DNA of 8,573 nt from the NCBI GenBank assembly GCA_902783705.1, contig CACZSA010000147.1, positions 1 through 8,573 on the forward strand, read 5' to 3'. Shown piece after piece: positions 1 through 7,811 of this stretch. The translations under genes were made by a program, and so were the position numbers. Position 1 is the stretch's first letter. Each line of letters opens with the position of its first letter. This DNA comes from an uncultured Ruminococcus sp. GTDB lineage: Bacteria > Bacillota > Clostridia > Oscillospirales > CAG-272. Under the pieces are notes generated by a model. It was not told the DNA's origin. It did no database searches and saw only the letters and a program-made list of their open reading frames with translations.

Positions 1-950
1 CCGTGGGAAATAAACGACTCGCCCTCGAAGAGCGGGGACGTCGCTTTGATCAGCTTGCCCTCGCTGCGGTCGTACTGAGCGGTGAGGCGCGCGCACTCCC
101 CGAGCGCATGGAACGCCTCGTCGATCTCCCCGCCCTTCAGCGAGAGATGCGTGATCCGCCACCACGCCGAAGCGACGGTCAGATAGGACTCCGCGTAGTC
201 ACCGTGATCCCAGAGCAGATCGAAGAGCGCAGGGATCTTTTTGAGCAGCCGGATCTTCTCCTCCCGCGAAAACCGCGCGCCTTCGGTCACCGTGTCGATG
301 ACCTGGGCGATGCGGGACGCGGATTCCGATGCCAGATAACGGCACCAGCTGAAGCGATTGTCCCCTTCCATGAGCTCGAGCATGAGCAGGCAATGGCTGT
401 GCCAGTCGAGCTGGAGCGCCGCCGCACGCTGGACCGCTTCTTCTTTTTTCCCCGCCTGCGCGAGGGTCAGGCAGATCTGCTGTCCCGCGTCGGAACCGAG
501 CCGGCGGTCCGGGCTGCGTTCCGCGATCCTCTCATAGAGCCGGATCGCCTCCGCGGTGTTCTCCTCCTTCGCCTCCCCGCCGATCCTTCGGAGACAGGAG
601 GCGCAGGACATCATGATCTGCCAGTCCTCCGGGTAGAGCGTGAGGATCTCCCGATACAGCGCGGCGGCTTCTGCCGGATGGTTCGTGTTGGAGAGAAGGT
701 CCGCGTCCCGCTTGAGGTCGGCGTAGCGCGAGGCGTTCCGGACCTCGCTCATCCCGACAAGATCGTCGAGTGAGACGCCGAAAAACGCCGCGGTCGTGAT
801 GAGCAGGGGCAGATCGGGCATCCCGGAACCGGTCTCCCACTTGGAAACCGCCTGTCCCGACACGCCGAGGAAGGACGCGAGCTCCTCCTGCGTCATATCG
901 CGGGCGCGGCGCAGGCGTTTCAGGTTTTGGGCAAGGTGCATGTCCATCAT
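1..950 (-). CDS. XRE-family HTH transcriptional regulator with long helical C-terminal region (partial, runs off left edge)
   Basis: Read on the minus strand, the frame is open from ATG at 950 to the window edge (316 codons, no stop), so the C-terminus is missing. Residues about 8-63 form a classic Cro/C1-type HTH: 'TQEELASFLGVSGQAVSKWE' at residues 20-39, followed by a 'P-x-L-P-L-L...FGVSLDDLVG' tail typical of HTH_3. Residues about 70-316 are alanine- and leucine-rich with helix-pair spacing (AEAAALYREIL, AEAIRLYERI, EEAVQRAAAL), resembling a TPR-like sensory region. No membrane segment is visible, so it is probably a cytosolic DNA-binding regulator. Three in-frame ATGs compete (950, 947, 941). 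GGGAG at 960-956 lies 5 nt before the first and 8 nt before the second, so 950 or 947 is most likely and 941 is too far. It has its own promoter and a strong dyad in its leader, consistent with autoregulation. Its target and inducing signal are unknown. Confidence 0.88.
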   Translation of the reverse strand, partial: MMDMHLAQNLKRLRRARDMTQEELASFLGVSGQAVSKWETGSGMPDLPLLITTAAFFGVSLDDLVGMSEVRNASRYADLKRDADLLSNTNHPAEAAALYREILTLYPEDWQIMMSCASCLRRIGGEAKEENTAEAIRLYERIAERSPDRRLGSDAGQQICLTLAQAGKKEEAVQRAAALQLDWHSHCLLMLELMEGDNRFSWCRYLASESASRIAQVIDTVTEGARFSREEKIRLLKKIPALFDLLWDHGDYAESYLTVASAWWRITHLSLKGGEIDEAFHALGECARLTAQYDRSEGKLIKATSPLFEGESFISH

Positions 951-1012
951 AAAAACTCCCGTGTGATGAAATCGGAACCGGCCGGTTCTGGCTTCATTGT
1001 ATCACACGGGAG
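951..1012 (-). promoter_or_regulatory. 12-bp perfect inverted repeat ending in T5: terminator-like hairpin and/or operator over the XRE start
   Basis: On the minus strand, CTCCCGTGTGAT (1012-1001) and ATCACACGGGAG (967-956) are perfect inverted repeats 33 nt apart. The second arm is followed at once by TTTTT (955-951) and the XRE ATG. A transcript entering from the upstream SDR gene could form a 12-bp stem plus U5, which resembles an intrinsic terminator, and would bury the GGGAG ribosome site. A transcript starting at about 989 lacks the first arm and leaves that site free. The same repeat overlaps the -10 element and could bind the XRE dimer as an operator. The U tract is short for a terminator, so its termination strength is uncertain. 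No other convincing terminator follows the SDR gene. Confidence 0.6.
975..988. repeat. 14-bp perfect palindrome nested in the XRE leader dyad
   Basis: GAACCGGCCGGTTC is self-complementary with no mismatch and sits close to the centre of the larger 956-1012 inverted repeat. In RNA it can fold as GAACC/GGUUC with a GGCC loop. It lies at nucleotides 2-15 of the predicted XRE mRNA, where a 5'-terminal hairpin could stabilise the message. As DNA it could be a second dimer-binding half of an operator. Both roles are inference. Confidence 0.55.
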
Positions 1013-1024
1013 GAGAAAACGCAA
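996..1024 (-). promoter_or_regulatory. Sigma-A-type promoter of the XRE regulator
   Basis: On the minus strand, -35 TTGCGT (1024-1019) and -10 TACAAT (1001-996) are separated by 17 nt. TGA directly before the -10 makes it an extended -10. The predicted start is the A at 989, giving a leader of about 39 nt before ATG 950. The -10 overlaps the upstream arm of the 12-bp inverted repeat, so a protein bound there would block RNA polymerase. The hexamer matches are seen directly; activity is inferred. Confidence 0.6.
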
Positions 1025-1075
1025 TAGAGGCGTATTTGAGAATTTTCCAACGGAGCGTGGGATTTTTCGGCCCGC

Positions 1076-1846
1076 TCAGAGCTTCTGGATCGTCATGCCG
1101 CCGTCGACGCCGACCACTTGTCCGGTGGTGTAGGAGAGCGCGCCGTCCGCGAGGGCAAGAACGGTCCGGCCCACGTCCTCCGGCTCGCCGATGCGCGGGA
1201 TCGGGCAGAGTCCCTCGGCGATCAGGCGGTCGTATTTCGCGCGCACGCCCGCCGTCATATCCGTCGCGATGATCCCGGGACGCACCTCGTACACCCGGAT
1301 GCCGTATTCCGCGAGACGGTCCGCGTAAAGCGTCGCCGCCATGGAGAGTCCGGCCTTCGAGATGCAGTATTCGCCCCGGTTGACGCTCGAGACGGCCGCC
1401 GAGATCGAGGTGATGAACACCACCGCCCGGAACGCGTCGTTCTGCTGCGCCGCCATGCGCCGGGCGATCTGTTGCGTGAGGAAGAACGTGCCGCGCAGAT
1501 TGACGCCGAGGACCGTGTCGAAGCTCTCCTCGCTCATCTCGAGCATGTCCGCCCGGACCTTCGGCGCGACGCCCGCGTTGTTCACGAGCACGTCGACCTC
1601 ACCGAGGCCGCGGAACGCTTCATCGGCGATCCGGAGGCGGTCCTCATGCGAGGAGATGTCCCCCTGAATATAGAAGGATTCGGGCGAGAGGCGGCAGAGC
1701 GCGTCCGTGTATTCCGCGACGGCGTCGGCAGGCCGGGTCCCCACCGCCGCGACCGTGTAGCCGTGCTCCGCGAGGGAGAGGGAGATGCCCCGTCCGATCC
1801 CGCGGGCCGCTCCGGTGACGATGGCGCATCGCTTTCCGTTTTTCAT
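1076..1846 (-). CDS. Short-chain dehydrogenase/reductase, 3-ketoacyl-ACP-reductase-like (256 aa)
   Basis: Complete classical SDR with a Rossmann fold. The cofactor loop TGAARGIG is at residues 11-18, NNAG at 89-92, the catalytic Asn at 116 (GVNLRG), and Ser147/Tyr160/Lys164 (YCISK) complete the tetrad. The C-terminal VDGG at 247-250 is also typical. From memory, the stretch around 'NRGEYCISKAGLSMA' and 'YEVRPGIIATDMT' closely resembles the family annotated as 3-ketoacyl-ACP reductase (PRK12745). That is a name by similarity: these FabG-like enzymes sit outside fatty-acid clusters and often reduce other keto groups or oxidise alcohols. It is NAD(P)(H)-dependent and probably cytosolic. ATG 1846 is preceded by GAGGTAA, whose TAA is the stop of the GNAT gene; the gap is only 4 nt, implying translational coupling. 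It is the last gene of the lepA operon. The true substrate is unknown. Confidence 0.9.
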   Translation of the reverse strand: MKNGKRCAIVTGAARGIGRGISLSLAEHGYTVAAVGTRPADAVAEYTDALCRLSPESFYIQGDISSHEDRLRIADEAFRGLGEVDVLVNNAGVAPKVRADMLEMSEESFDTVLGVNLRGTFFLTQQIARRMAAQQNDAFRAVVFITSISAAVSSVNRGEYCISKAGLSMAATLYADRLAEYGIRVYEVRPGIIATDMTAGVRAKYDRLIAEGLCPIPRIGEPEDVGRTVLALADGALSYTTGQVVGVDGGMTIQKL

Positions 1847-1850
1847 GGCG

Positions 1851-2279
1851 TTACCTCGTTTTCTGTGAATCGAGCTCCTTCACAAGGAGGAGTTCCGTCG
1901 GATCGCCGGGGGCGGGCAGAAAGCCTCCGCAGTCCCGGTAGCCGAGCTTGCGGTAGAAGTGCTGAGCCTCCTCGTCCGCTTGGGTGGAGACGAGTACCCG
2001 GTCGTATCCCGCCGCGCGCGCCTCGTCCTCCCACGCCGTCATGAGCGCGCGACCGATGCCGCACCGCTGGCGGGAGGGGGCAACATAGAGAAGATTGCAG
2101 AAGGGGATCTCGTCCCAGAAGAGGGACCATCGCAGGAGAGCGGCGGGCTGTCCGTCCTCCAGGGCGACAAGGGCCTCGCCATCCCGGACCTTGCGGGCGA
2201 ACATCGCCTCCGGGAGGTGCGCGTCCAGCGAGAACCAGAACGCTCGGTCGGACAATTCTGCGTGTCGGACGGTGAGCAT
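1851..2279 (-). CDS. GNAT-family N-acetyltransferase (142 aa)
   Basis: A small single-domain GNAT, predicted to move an acetyl group from acetyl-CoA to an amine. The acetyl-CoA pyrophosphate loop (motif A) is RQRCGIG at residues 70-76 after the strand 'NLLYVAPS', and the motif B element 'AQHFYRKLGY' is at 105-114. Length is normal for the fold. Several aromatic and acidic residues near the N-terminus (FWFSLDAHLP) probably line the acceptor pocket, but the acceptor cannot be named. ATG 2279 has an ideal AAGGAG ribosome site inside the last codons of the preceding oxidoreductase gene, 7 nt upstream, with a 4-nt gap between stop and start, so expression is coupled. Its place between two oxidoreductases suggests small-molecule or protein acetylation tied to that pathway, or simply a housekeeping passenger. 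Confidence 0.88.
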   Translation of the reverse strand: MLTVRHAELSDRAFWFSLDAHLPEAMFARKVRDGEALVALEDGQPAALLRWSLFWDEIPFCNLLYVAPSRQRCGIGRALMTAWEDEARAAGYDRVLVSTQADEEAQHFYRKLGYRDCGGFLPAPGDPTELLLVKELDSQKTR

Positions 2280-2283
2280 CGTA

Positions 2284-3603
2284 TCACTCCTTCGGAAACA
2301 GCTCCCGGAGCATCGGCAGGTAGACCTCCCGGTCGCGGATGGGGCATCCGGTCGCGTGGATCTTCCGCATCATCGCCGTGCACTTCGAGCAGGTGAGGCA
2401 GACCTTCCCGGGATCGAGCGCGCCTTTTTCAAGAATGTCCCGCGCGAAATCGGGGTACGCGAAGGCCATCCGCCCGAAACCCGCCGCGTCGGTCAGGCCG
2501 TTCCCGACCGCGCCCGCCGCGACGCCCGGGGCAAAGGTCCGCAGATAGCTGTACCCCGTCCCGATCAGCGCGATGCCGGGGACGGTTTTCTTCATGTGCG
2601 CCGCCGCGTCGATCAGGCGGGAGACCCCCGCGAGGCGCGGCTCCGGCGGTTCGTAGCCCCCGTTGTCGTATGGGCGGTTGACGTGCGGGTTGTAATACGG
2701 TGAGCCGAGCGTCATGTCGACGAGCCGCACGCCGCAGTCATACATTTCCCGGTACAGGCGGTCCGGTTCGTCCCAGTCGGGCGTGAGCGATCCGTCCCGC
2801 GCCATGCCGAAGCCCCACGGATGGGGGATCATCTCGACGGGTCCGAAGCGCGAGGCGATGACGAATTCCGGCGAGGCATGGACCGCCGCCGCGCGGATCG
2901 AATCGAGAAAGAGGCGCGTCCGGTTCTCGAAGCTCCCGCCGTAACGCCCGGGACGGGAGTAGGCCGAGAGCAGCTCGCTGAACAGGTATTTGTGACAGCA
3001 CTTGATGTCCGCGCCGTCGAAGCCCGCGTCCTTCGCCAGCTTTGCCGCCGCGCCGAATTTCCCGGGCAGGGCGTCGAGGTATTCGTCCGTCACGACGGGC
3101 CAGGAGGGATCGATGTCCATCTTCTCGTTCATGACGGGATTGTGGTACGAGATCACGGGGCGGGGCGTGTTGTCCGGACGGGAGAAGCGTCCCGAGTGGG
3201 TGAGCTGCAGGATCACGGGCGCGCCGTCCGAGAGACGATGGGCCTCCTCGGCGAGCCGCTTGAACGCGTCGAGGTTTTCTTCATGGATCCAGAGCTGTCC
3301 GGTGCTCGTGCGGCCCTCCTCGACGACCGAGGTGGCCTCGACCCAGAGCAGTCCCGCGCCGCCCGACGCCATACGCCGGATCCGACGCATCGTGAGCTCG
3401 CCCGGCGCGCCGTCGGGAGTCGAGTCGAAGCCCTCCATCGGATGGATTGTCAGGCGGTTTTTCAGCGTCACGCGGGTATCGCCGACGGTCAGCGGCTCCG
3501 CGAGGACGGAGAGATCGTGCGAGGCGGGGAGGGAGACGCCGTCCCTCTCCTGCGCCGCGCGGAAATCCTCCTCCGTGCGGCAGGTGAAGCGCGCGCCGCT
3601 CAT
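2284..3603 (-). CDS. Old Yellow Enzyme-family NADH:flavin oxidoreductase with C-terminal cysteine cluster (439 aa)
   Basis: FMN-dependent TIM-barrel ene-reductase family. Visible blocks: KNRLTIHPMEG (residues 48-58), LQLTHSGR (132-139), the substrate-site region DGADIKCCHKYL (196-207), YGGSFENRTR (221-230), the phosphate loop around IGTGYSYLR (347-355), and GFGRMAFAYPDF (375-386). After the barrel come Cys402, Cys405, Cys408 and Cys420 (C-x2-C-x2-C-x11-C), resembling the 4Fe-4S ligand set of 2,4-dienoyl-CoA reductase (C-x2-C-x3-C-x11-C). The protein stops soon after and lacks the FAD/NAD(P)H domains of the roughly 670-residue reductases, so electrons must come from a partner or directly to FMN. 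In the usual H-x-x-H substrate motif the first His is Lys201 and His204 is kept. About 35 extra residues precede the barrel. ATG 3603 overlaps the upstream stop as ATGA. Probable role: reduction of an activated C=C bond or related redox step; substrate unknown. Confidence 0.87.
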   Translation of the reverse strand: MSGARFTCRTEEDFRAAQERDGVSLPASHDLSVLAEPLTVGDTRVTLKNRLTIHPMEGFDSTPDGAPGELTMRRIRRMASGGAGLLWVEATSVVEEGRTSTGQLWIHEENLDAFKRLAEEAHRLSDGAPVILQLTHSGRFSRPDNTPRPVISYHNPVMNEKMDIDPSWPVVTDEYLDALPGKFGAAAKLAKDAGFDGADIKCCHKYLFSELLSAYSRPGRYGGSFENRTRLFLDSIRAAAVHASPEFVIASRFGPVEMIPHPWGFGMARDGSLTPDWDEPDRLYREMYDCGVRLVDMTLGSPYYNPHVNRPYDNGGYEPPEPRLAGVSRLIDAAAHMKKTVPGIALIGTGYSYLRTFAPGVAAGAVGNGLTDAAGFGRMAFAYPDFARDILEKGALDPGKVCLTCSKCTAMMRKIHATGCPIRDREVYLPMLRELFPKE

Positions 3604-4607
3604 GCCATGGTCTCCAGCATCTTGAGCGTGACGGAATACCGCGTCTCCCGTCCCGCGTCGAACGCTTCGTATTCCTCGAACATGTATTCCGCCATGCGGT
3701 GCACCTCGTTCCCGATCGAGCCCGCGATGTGCGGCGTCAGGAAGACGTTCGGGAGGGTGTAGAGCGGGCTGGATTCCGCCGGAGGCTCGGGCCAGGTGAC
3801 GTCGAGGACGGCGACCCGGGTCGGGACCTCGCGGAGCGCTGCGATGAGATCGTCCTCCACGACCTGCGCGCCGCGTCCGGTGTTGATGAACGCCGCGTGG
3901 GGCTTCATGCGGGAGAACAGGCGCCCGTCGAGCATCCCGACGGTCTGGGGATTGTTCGCGAGGTGGTTCGAGATCACGTCGCAGGAGGAGAAGAGCGTTT
4001 CGAGATCGGTCTTCGTGACGCCGAGCCCGGCTGCCCGCTCGTCCGGGAGGAAGGGATCGAAGACGAGGGTCTCGATCTTGTCGAGGGTCTTGAGCTTTTC
4101 GATGACCATCTTGCCGATCATGCCGGCGCCGACGATGCCGACCCTGATCTCATAGTTCCCGGGAAAATCGACGCCGACACCCCGGTTGGGCCATGCGCTC
4201 CCGTCGGAGGGACGGTGGAGCCGCTGATAAAAGCCCTTCGAGGCGAGGATGATCTCGGCGAAGGTGTATTCCGCGACGGGGGTGCCGTTTGCCGCCCACG
4301 CGGAGAAAACGGCGACGCCCTCCTCGATGAATTCGCGGGCGAAGTGCTGGACCGACCCCGCACCGTAGAATACAGCCTTGAGGTTCGGGAGGTATTCGCG
4401 GATCTCCTCTTTTTCAAAGTGCGGCATGCCCCAGGTCGTGAAGAGGTAATCCGCGCGGGAGAGGACGTCCCGGTATTCGGCGAGCTCCCGCTTTGAGATG
4501 ACGTGATCGGTCTCGAAGCAGAGCGCGGCATGGAGCTTTTCGATCACCTCGGGGGAGTAGACGTAGCCGATTCGTCCGGCGTCGCCGAAGAAGAGCGCGT
4601 TTTTCAT
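3600..4607 (-). CDS. D-isomer-specific 2-hydroxyacid dehydrogenase family protein (335 aa)
   Basis: NAD-dependent dehydrogenase interconverting a 2-keto acid and a D-2-hydroxy acid. The split catalytic domain (about 1-110 and 300-335) encloses a Rossmann domain with GAGMIG at residues 160-165. Asp184 at the end of the second strand (LVFDP) favours NAD over NADP. The catalytic trio is present: Arg245 (NTGRGAQVVEDDL), Glu274 (DVTWPEPP) and His293 (LTPHIAGS). Length is normal. The N-terminal half resembles a poorly characterised branch of this superfamily rather than SerA, LdhA or VanH, so no specific name is given. The start ATG 4607 lies 1 nt after the hemW stop, with GGAGG overlapping the last hemW codons 5 nt upstream. 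Its 3' end overlaps the flavin oxidoreductase start by 4 nt (ATGA). Both junctions indicate coupled translation. Confidence 0.88.
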   Translation of the reverse strand: MKNALFFGDAGRIGYVYSPEVIEKLHAALCFETDHVISKRELAEYRDVLSRADYLFTTWGMPHFEKEEIREYLPNLKAVFYGAGSVQHFAREFIEEGVAVFSAWAANGTPVAEYTFAEIILASKGFYQRLHRPSDGSAWPNRGVGVDFPGNYEIRVGIVGAGMIGKMVIEKLKTLDKIETLVFDPFLPDERAAGLGVTKTDLETLFSSCDVISNHLANNPQTVGMLDGRLFSRMKPHAAFINTGRGAQVVEDDLIAALREVPTRVAVLDVTWPEPPAESSPLYTLPNVFLTPHIAGSIGNEVHRMAEYMFEEYEAFDAGRETRYSVTLKMLETMA

Positions 4608-4608
4608 A

Positions 4609-5820
4609 TCAGCCTCCGAAATTGAAGCGTCCGAGGTCCTCGAATTCGAGCAGGTCGGACAGGATGTAGTTGGAAACGAACATGCCGGCGGGGGTGAGGG
4701 CGGTGATCCCGCGGCGGCGCGTCATGAATCCGCCCTTGACGAAGCGGCGGCATTTCTCGCCGTAGAGCTCCTCGAAGGAGTAGCCGAAGCGGCGGCTGAA
4801 TTCATTCTCGTCGATGCCCGCCGTGAGCCGGAGCCGGAGCATGATGTATTCCCCGATGCGCTCCCGCTCGCCGACCTCCTCCAGCTCGTCGGTGATCCGG
4901 ACGCGGCTGTCCTTCACGGTGACGCCCTCGATGTATTTCGCGATGTCGCGGGTGAACGAGAAGCGGCTTCCGTGGAAATAGGAATGCGCGGAGACGCCGA
5001 AGCCGAGGTATTCGTCGCAGTTCCAGTACTTGAGGTTGTGGCGGCACTGGCGGCCCGGGCGGGAGAAGTTCGAGATCTCGTACTGCATGTAGCCCATGTC
5101 GCGGAGATAGGCGATCGACGAGAGATACATGTCGGCCTCCGCGTCCTCGCCGGGGAGGGTCGGGGCGAGCTCGGCGTAGTGCGTGTGGAACGGCGTCCCG
5201 GGCTCGATCTTGAGGTCGTAGAGCGAGATGTGCTCCGGTCCCACGCGCGTCAGATAGTGCAGGGTGTGGAGGAGCGTGTCCGGCGTCTGCTCCGGGATCC
5301 CGAACATCAGGTCGACGTTGATGTTGTCGAATCCCGCGTCTCTCGCCATGCGGAACGAACGGGCGAAGTCCTTCCGCGTATGAATGCGGGAGAGGGCTTT
5401 GAGCTCGTTGTCATGCGCAGACTGCAGCCCCATGCTCAGCCGGGTCACGCCCATGCGGCGCAGGCGGGTGAGGGTGGAGTAGCTGACGGTCGCCGGGTTG
5501 GCCTCGACGGTGAACTCCGCGCCGTCCGCGAGAGGGAAGATCTTCTTCATCGCGCGGATGAGGCGGAAGAGCTCCTCCGGCAGGATCGCGGTGGGCGTTC
5601 CTCCGCCGATGAAGACGGTGTCGGGCAGGTATTCGTCCCGGACCGCGGTGCGGTAGCTCTCCATGTGGGCGATGACGGCGTCGATATAGCGGGTGACAAT
5701 GTCCGGGGAATCCGTCACGATGGAATTGAAGTCGCAGTAGGCGCACTTCGAGCGGCAGAAGGGGATGTGGACGTAGATCCCGAGCGGACGGGGACGATTC
5801 ATCGATTCGTAGTAATTCAT
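4609..5820 (-). CDS. hemW: HemW, radical SAM family haem chaperone (coproporphyrinogen III oxidase-like)
   Basis: A protein of 403 aa. The radical SAM cluster motif is C22-x3-C26-x2-C29 in HIPFCRSKCAYCDFNS, followed by GGGTPT (residues 72-77), FTVEANP (103-109), SMGLQS (128-133) and NVDLMFGIP (167-175). A HemN_C-like domain occupies the last 80-90 residues. The residue two after the third Cys is Phe31, as in HemW; true HemN has an extra Cys there (C-x3-C-x2-C-x-C). HemW is known to bind haem and deliver it to respiratory or other haem proteins, rather than to make porphyrin. ATG 5820 lies 2 nt after the lepA stop. I see no good ribosome site before it or before an alternative ATG at 5802, so translation probably depends on ribosomes finishing lepA. 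The 402-codon length fits family size from either start. Confidence 0.93.
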   Translation of the reverse strand: MNYYESMNRPRPLGIYVHIPFCRSKCAYCDFNSIVTDSPDIVTRYIDAVIAHMESYRTAVRDEYLPDTVFIGGGTPTAILPEELFRLIRAMKKIFPLADGAEFTVEANPATVSYSTLTRLRRMGVTRLSMGLQSAHDNELKALSRIHTRKDFARSFRMARDAGFDNINVDLMFGIPEQTPDTLLHTLHYLTRVGPEHISLYDLKIEPGTPFHTHYAELAPTLPGEDAEADMYLSSIAYLRDMGYMQYEISNFSRPGRQCRHNLKYWNCDEYLGFGVSAHSYFHGSRFSFTRDIAKYIEGVTVKDSRVRITDELEEVGERERIGEYIMLRLRLTAGIDENEFSRRFGYSFEELYGEKCRRFVKGGFMTRRRGITALTPAGMFVSNYILSDLLEFEDLGRFNFGG

Positions 5821-5822
5821 AA

Positions 5823-7643
<1,821 letters not shown>

Positions 7644-7657
7644 AGAAAAACCTCATC

Positions 7658-7671
7658 CGCGCCGGAGCGCG
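7658..7671 (-). promoter_or_regulatory. Small stem with UCCG tetraloop just upstream of the lepA ribosome site
   Basis: On the minus strand, CGCGC-TCCG-GCGCG forms a 5-bp all-GC stem closed by a UNCG-class tetraloop (c-UCCG-g), ending 3 nt before the GAGG ribosome site of lepA. No U tract follows, so it is not a terminator. It lies in the predicted lepA 5' leader and could affect ribosome loading or RNA stability. The pairing is seen; any role is inference. Confidence 0.45.
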
Positions 7672-7697
7672 ATTCAAAAAATCTGCGAATTTATTCA

Positions 7698-7715
7698 GAA
7701 TATTATACCATATTC
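7698..7715. repeat. 6-bp inverted repeat spanning the lepA -10 element
   Basis: GAATAT-N6-ATATTC on the minus strand is a perfect dyad whose spacer and right arm contain the -10 hexamer. It could be an operator, but short dyads are common in AT-rich promoters, so this may be chance. Confidence 0.3.
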
Positions 7716-7730
7716 ACATGGAAAATACAA
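7702..7730 (-). promoter_or_regulatory. Extended -10 promoter of the lepA operon
   Basis: On the minus strand, a perfect TATAAT (7707-7702) is preceded directly by TGG (extended -10). A weaker -35, TTGTAT (7730-7725), is at 17-nt spacing. The predicted start is A7695, giving a leader of about 52 nt to the lepA ATG. The promoter sits 45 nt downstream of the solute-binding-protein terminator in an AT-rich stretch that stands out from the GC-rich surroundings. Confidence 0.8.
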
Positions 7731-7774
7731 GAGCAAATTTCGGGATGCGGAAAGGGGGATCGCGCGGAGAGCAG

Positions 7775-7811
7775 AAAAAACAGCCCCGTGCGTCCATGCA
7801 CACAGGGCTGT
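7775..7811 (-). terminator. Intrinsic terminator of the solute-binding-protein gene
   Basis: On the minus strand, ACAGCCC (7811-7805) pairs with GGGCTGT (7786-7780). An inner GTGC/GCAC stem (7801-7798 with 7791-7788) and a 6-nt loop cap it, and TTTTTT (7780-7775) follows. The hairpin begins about 45 nt after the stop codon at 7857. There is no T run on the other strand, so it works in one direction. It separates the transporter gene from the lepA operon. Confidence 0.9.

Noticed and set aside
3..773. Long plus-strand open frame (256 codons) opposite the XRE gene
   Set aside because: Arginine/proline/glutamate-rich shadow of the GC-rich antisense gene; no ribosome site or domain, and the minus-strand frame has a clear HTH.
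1019..1033. ACGC-N7-GCGT followed by TTTTC as a terminator for the SDR gene
   Set aside because: Only a 4-bp stem with a short interrupted T run; it overlaps the XRE -35 region. The 12-bp dyad downstream is a much better candidate.
1118..2044. Plus-strand open frame of 308 codons opposite the SDR and GNAT genes
   Set aside because: Spans the junction of two well-identified minus-strand genes, has shadow-type composition and no recognisable motif.
1076..3603. Bile-acid-inducible (bai)-like operon, because an OYE-type reductase and an SDR occur together
   Set aside because: The flavoenzyme lacks the FAD/NAD domains of BaiCD/BaiH, the SDR matches the PRK12745-type reductase rather than BaiA, and no bai CoA ligase, CoA transferase or dehydratase is present.
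2821..4496. Plus-strand frames opposite the flavin oxidoreductase and the hydroxyacid dehydrogenase
   Set aside because: Mirror frames of strongly conserved enzymes; low-complexity R/V/D/G composition and no start signals.
4609..5820. Annotation as HemN (oxygen-independent coproporphyrinogen III dehydrogenase)
   Set aside because: The cluster motif has Phe rather than Cys two residues after the third Cys, and the gene is paired with lepA, both typical of HemW.
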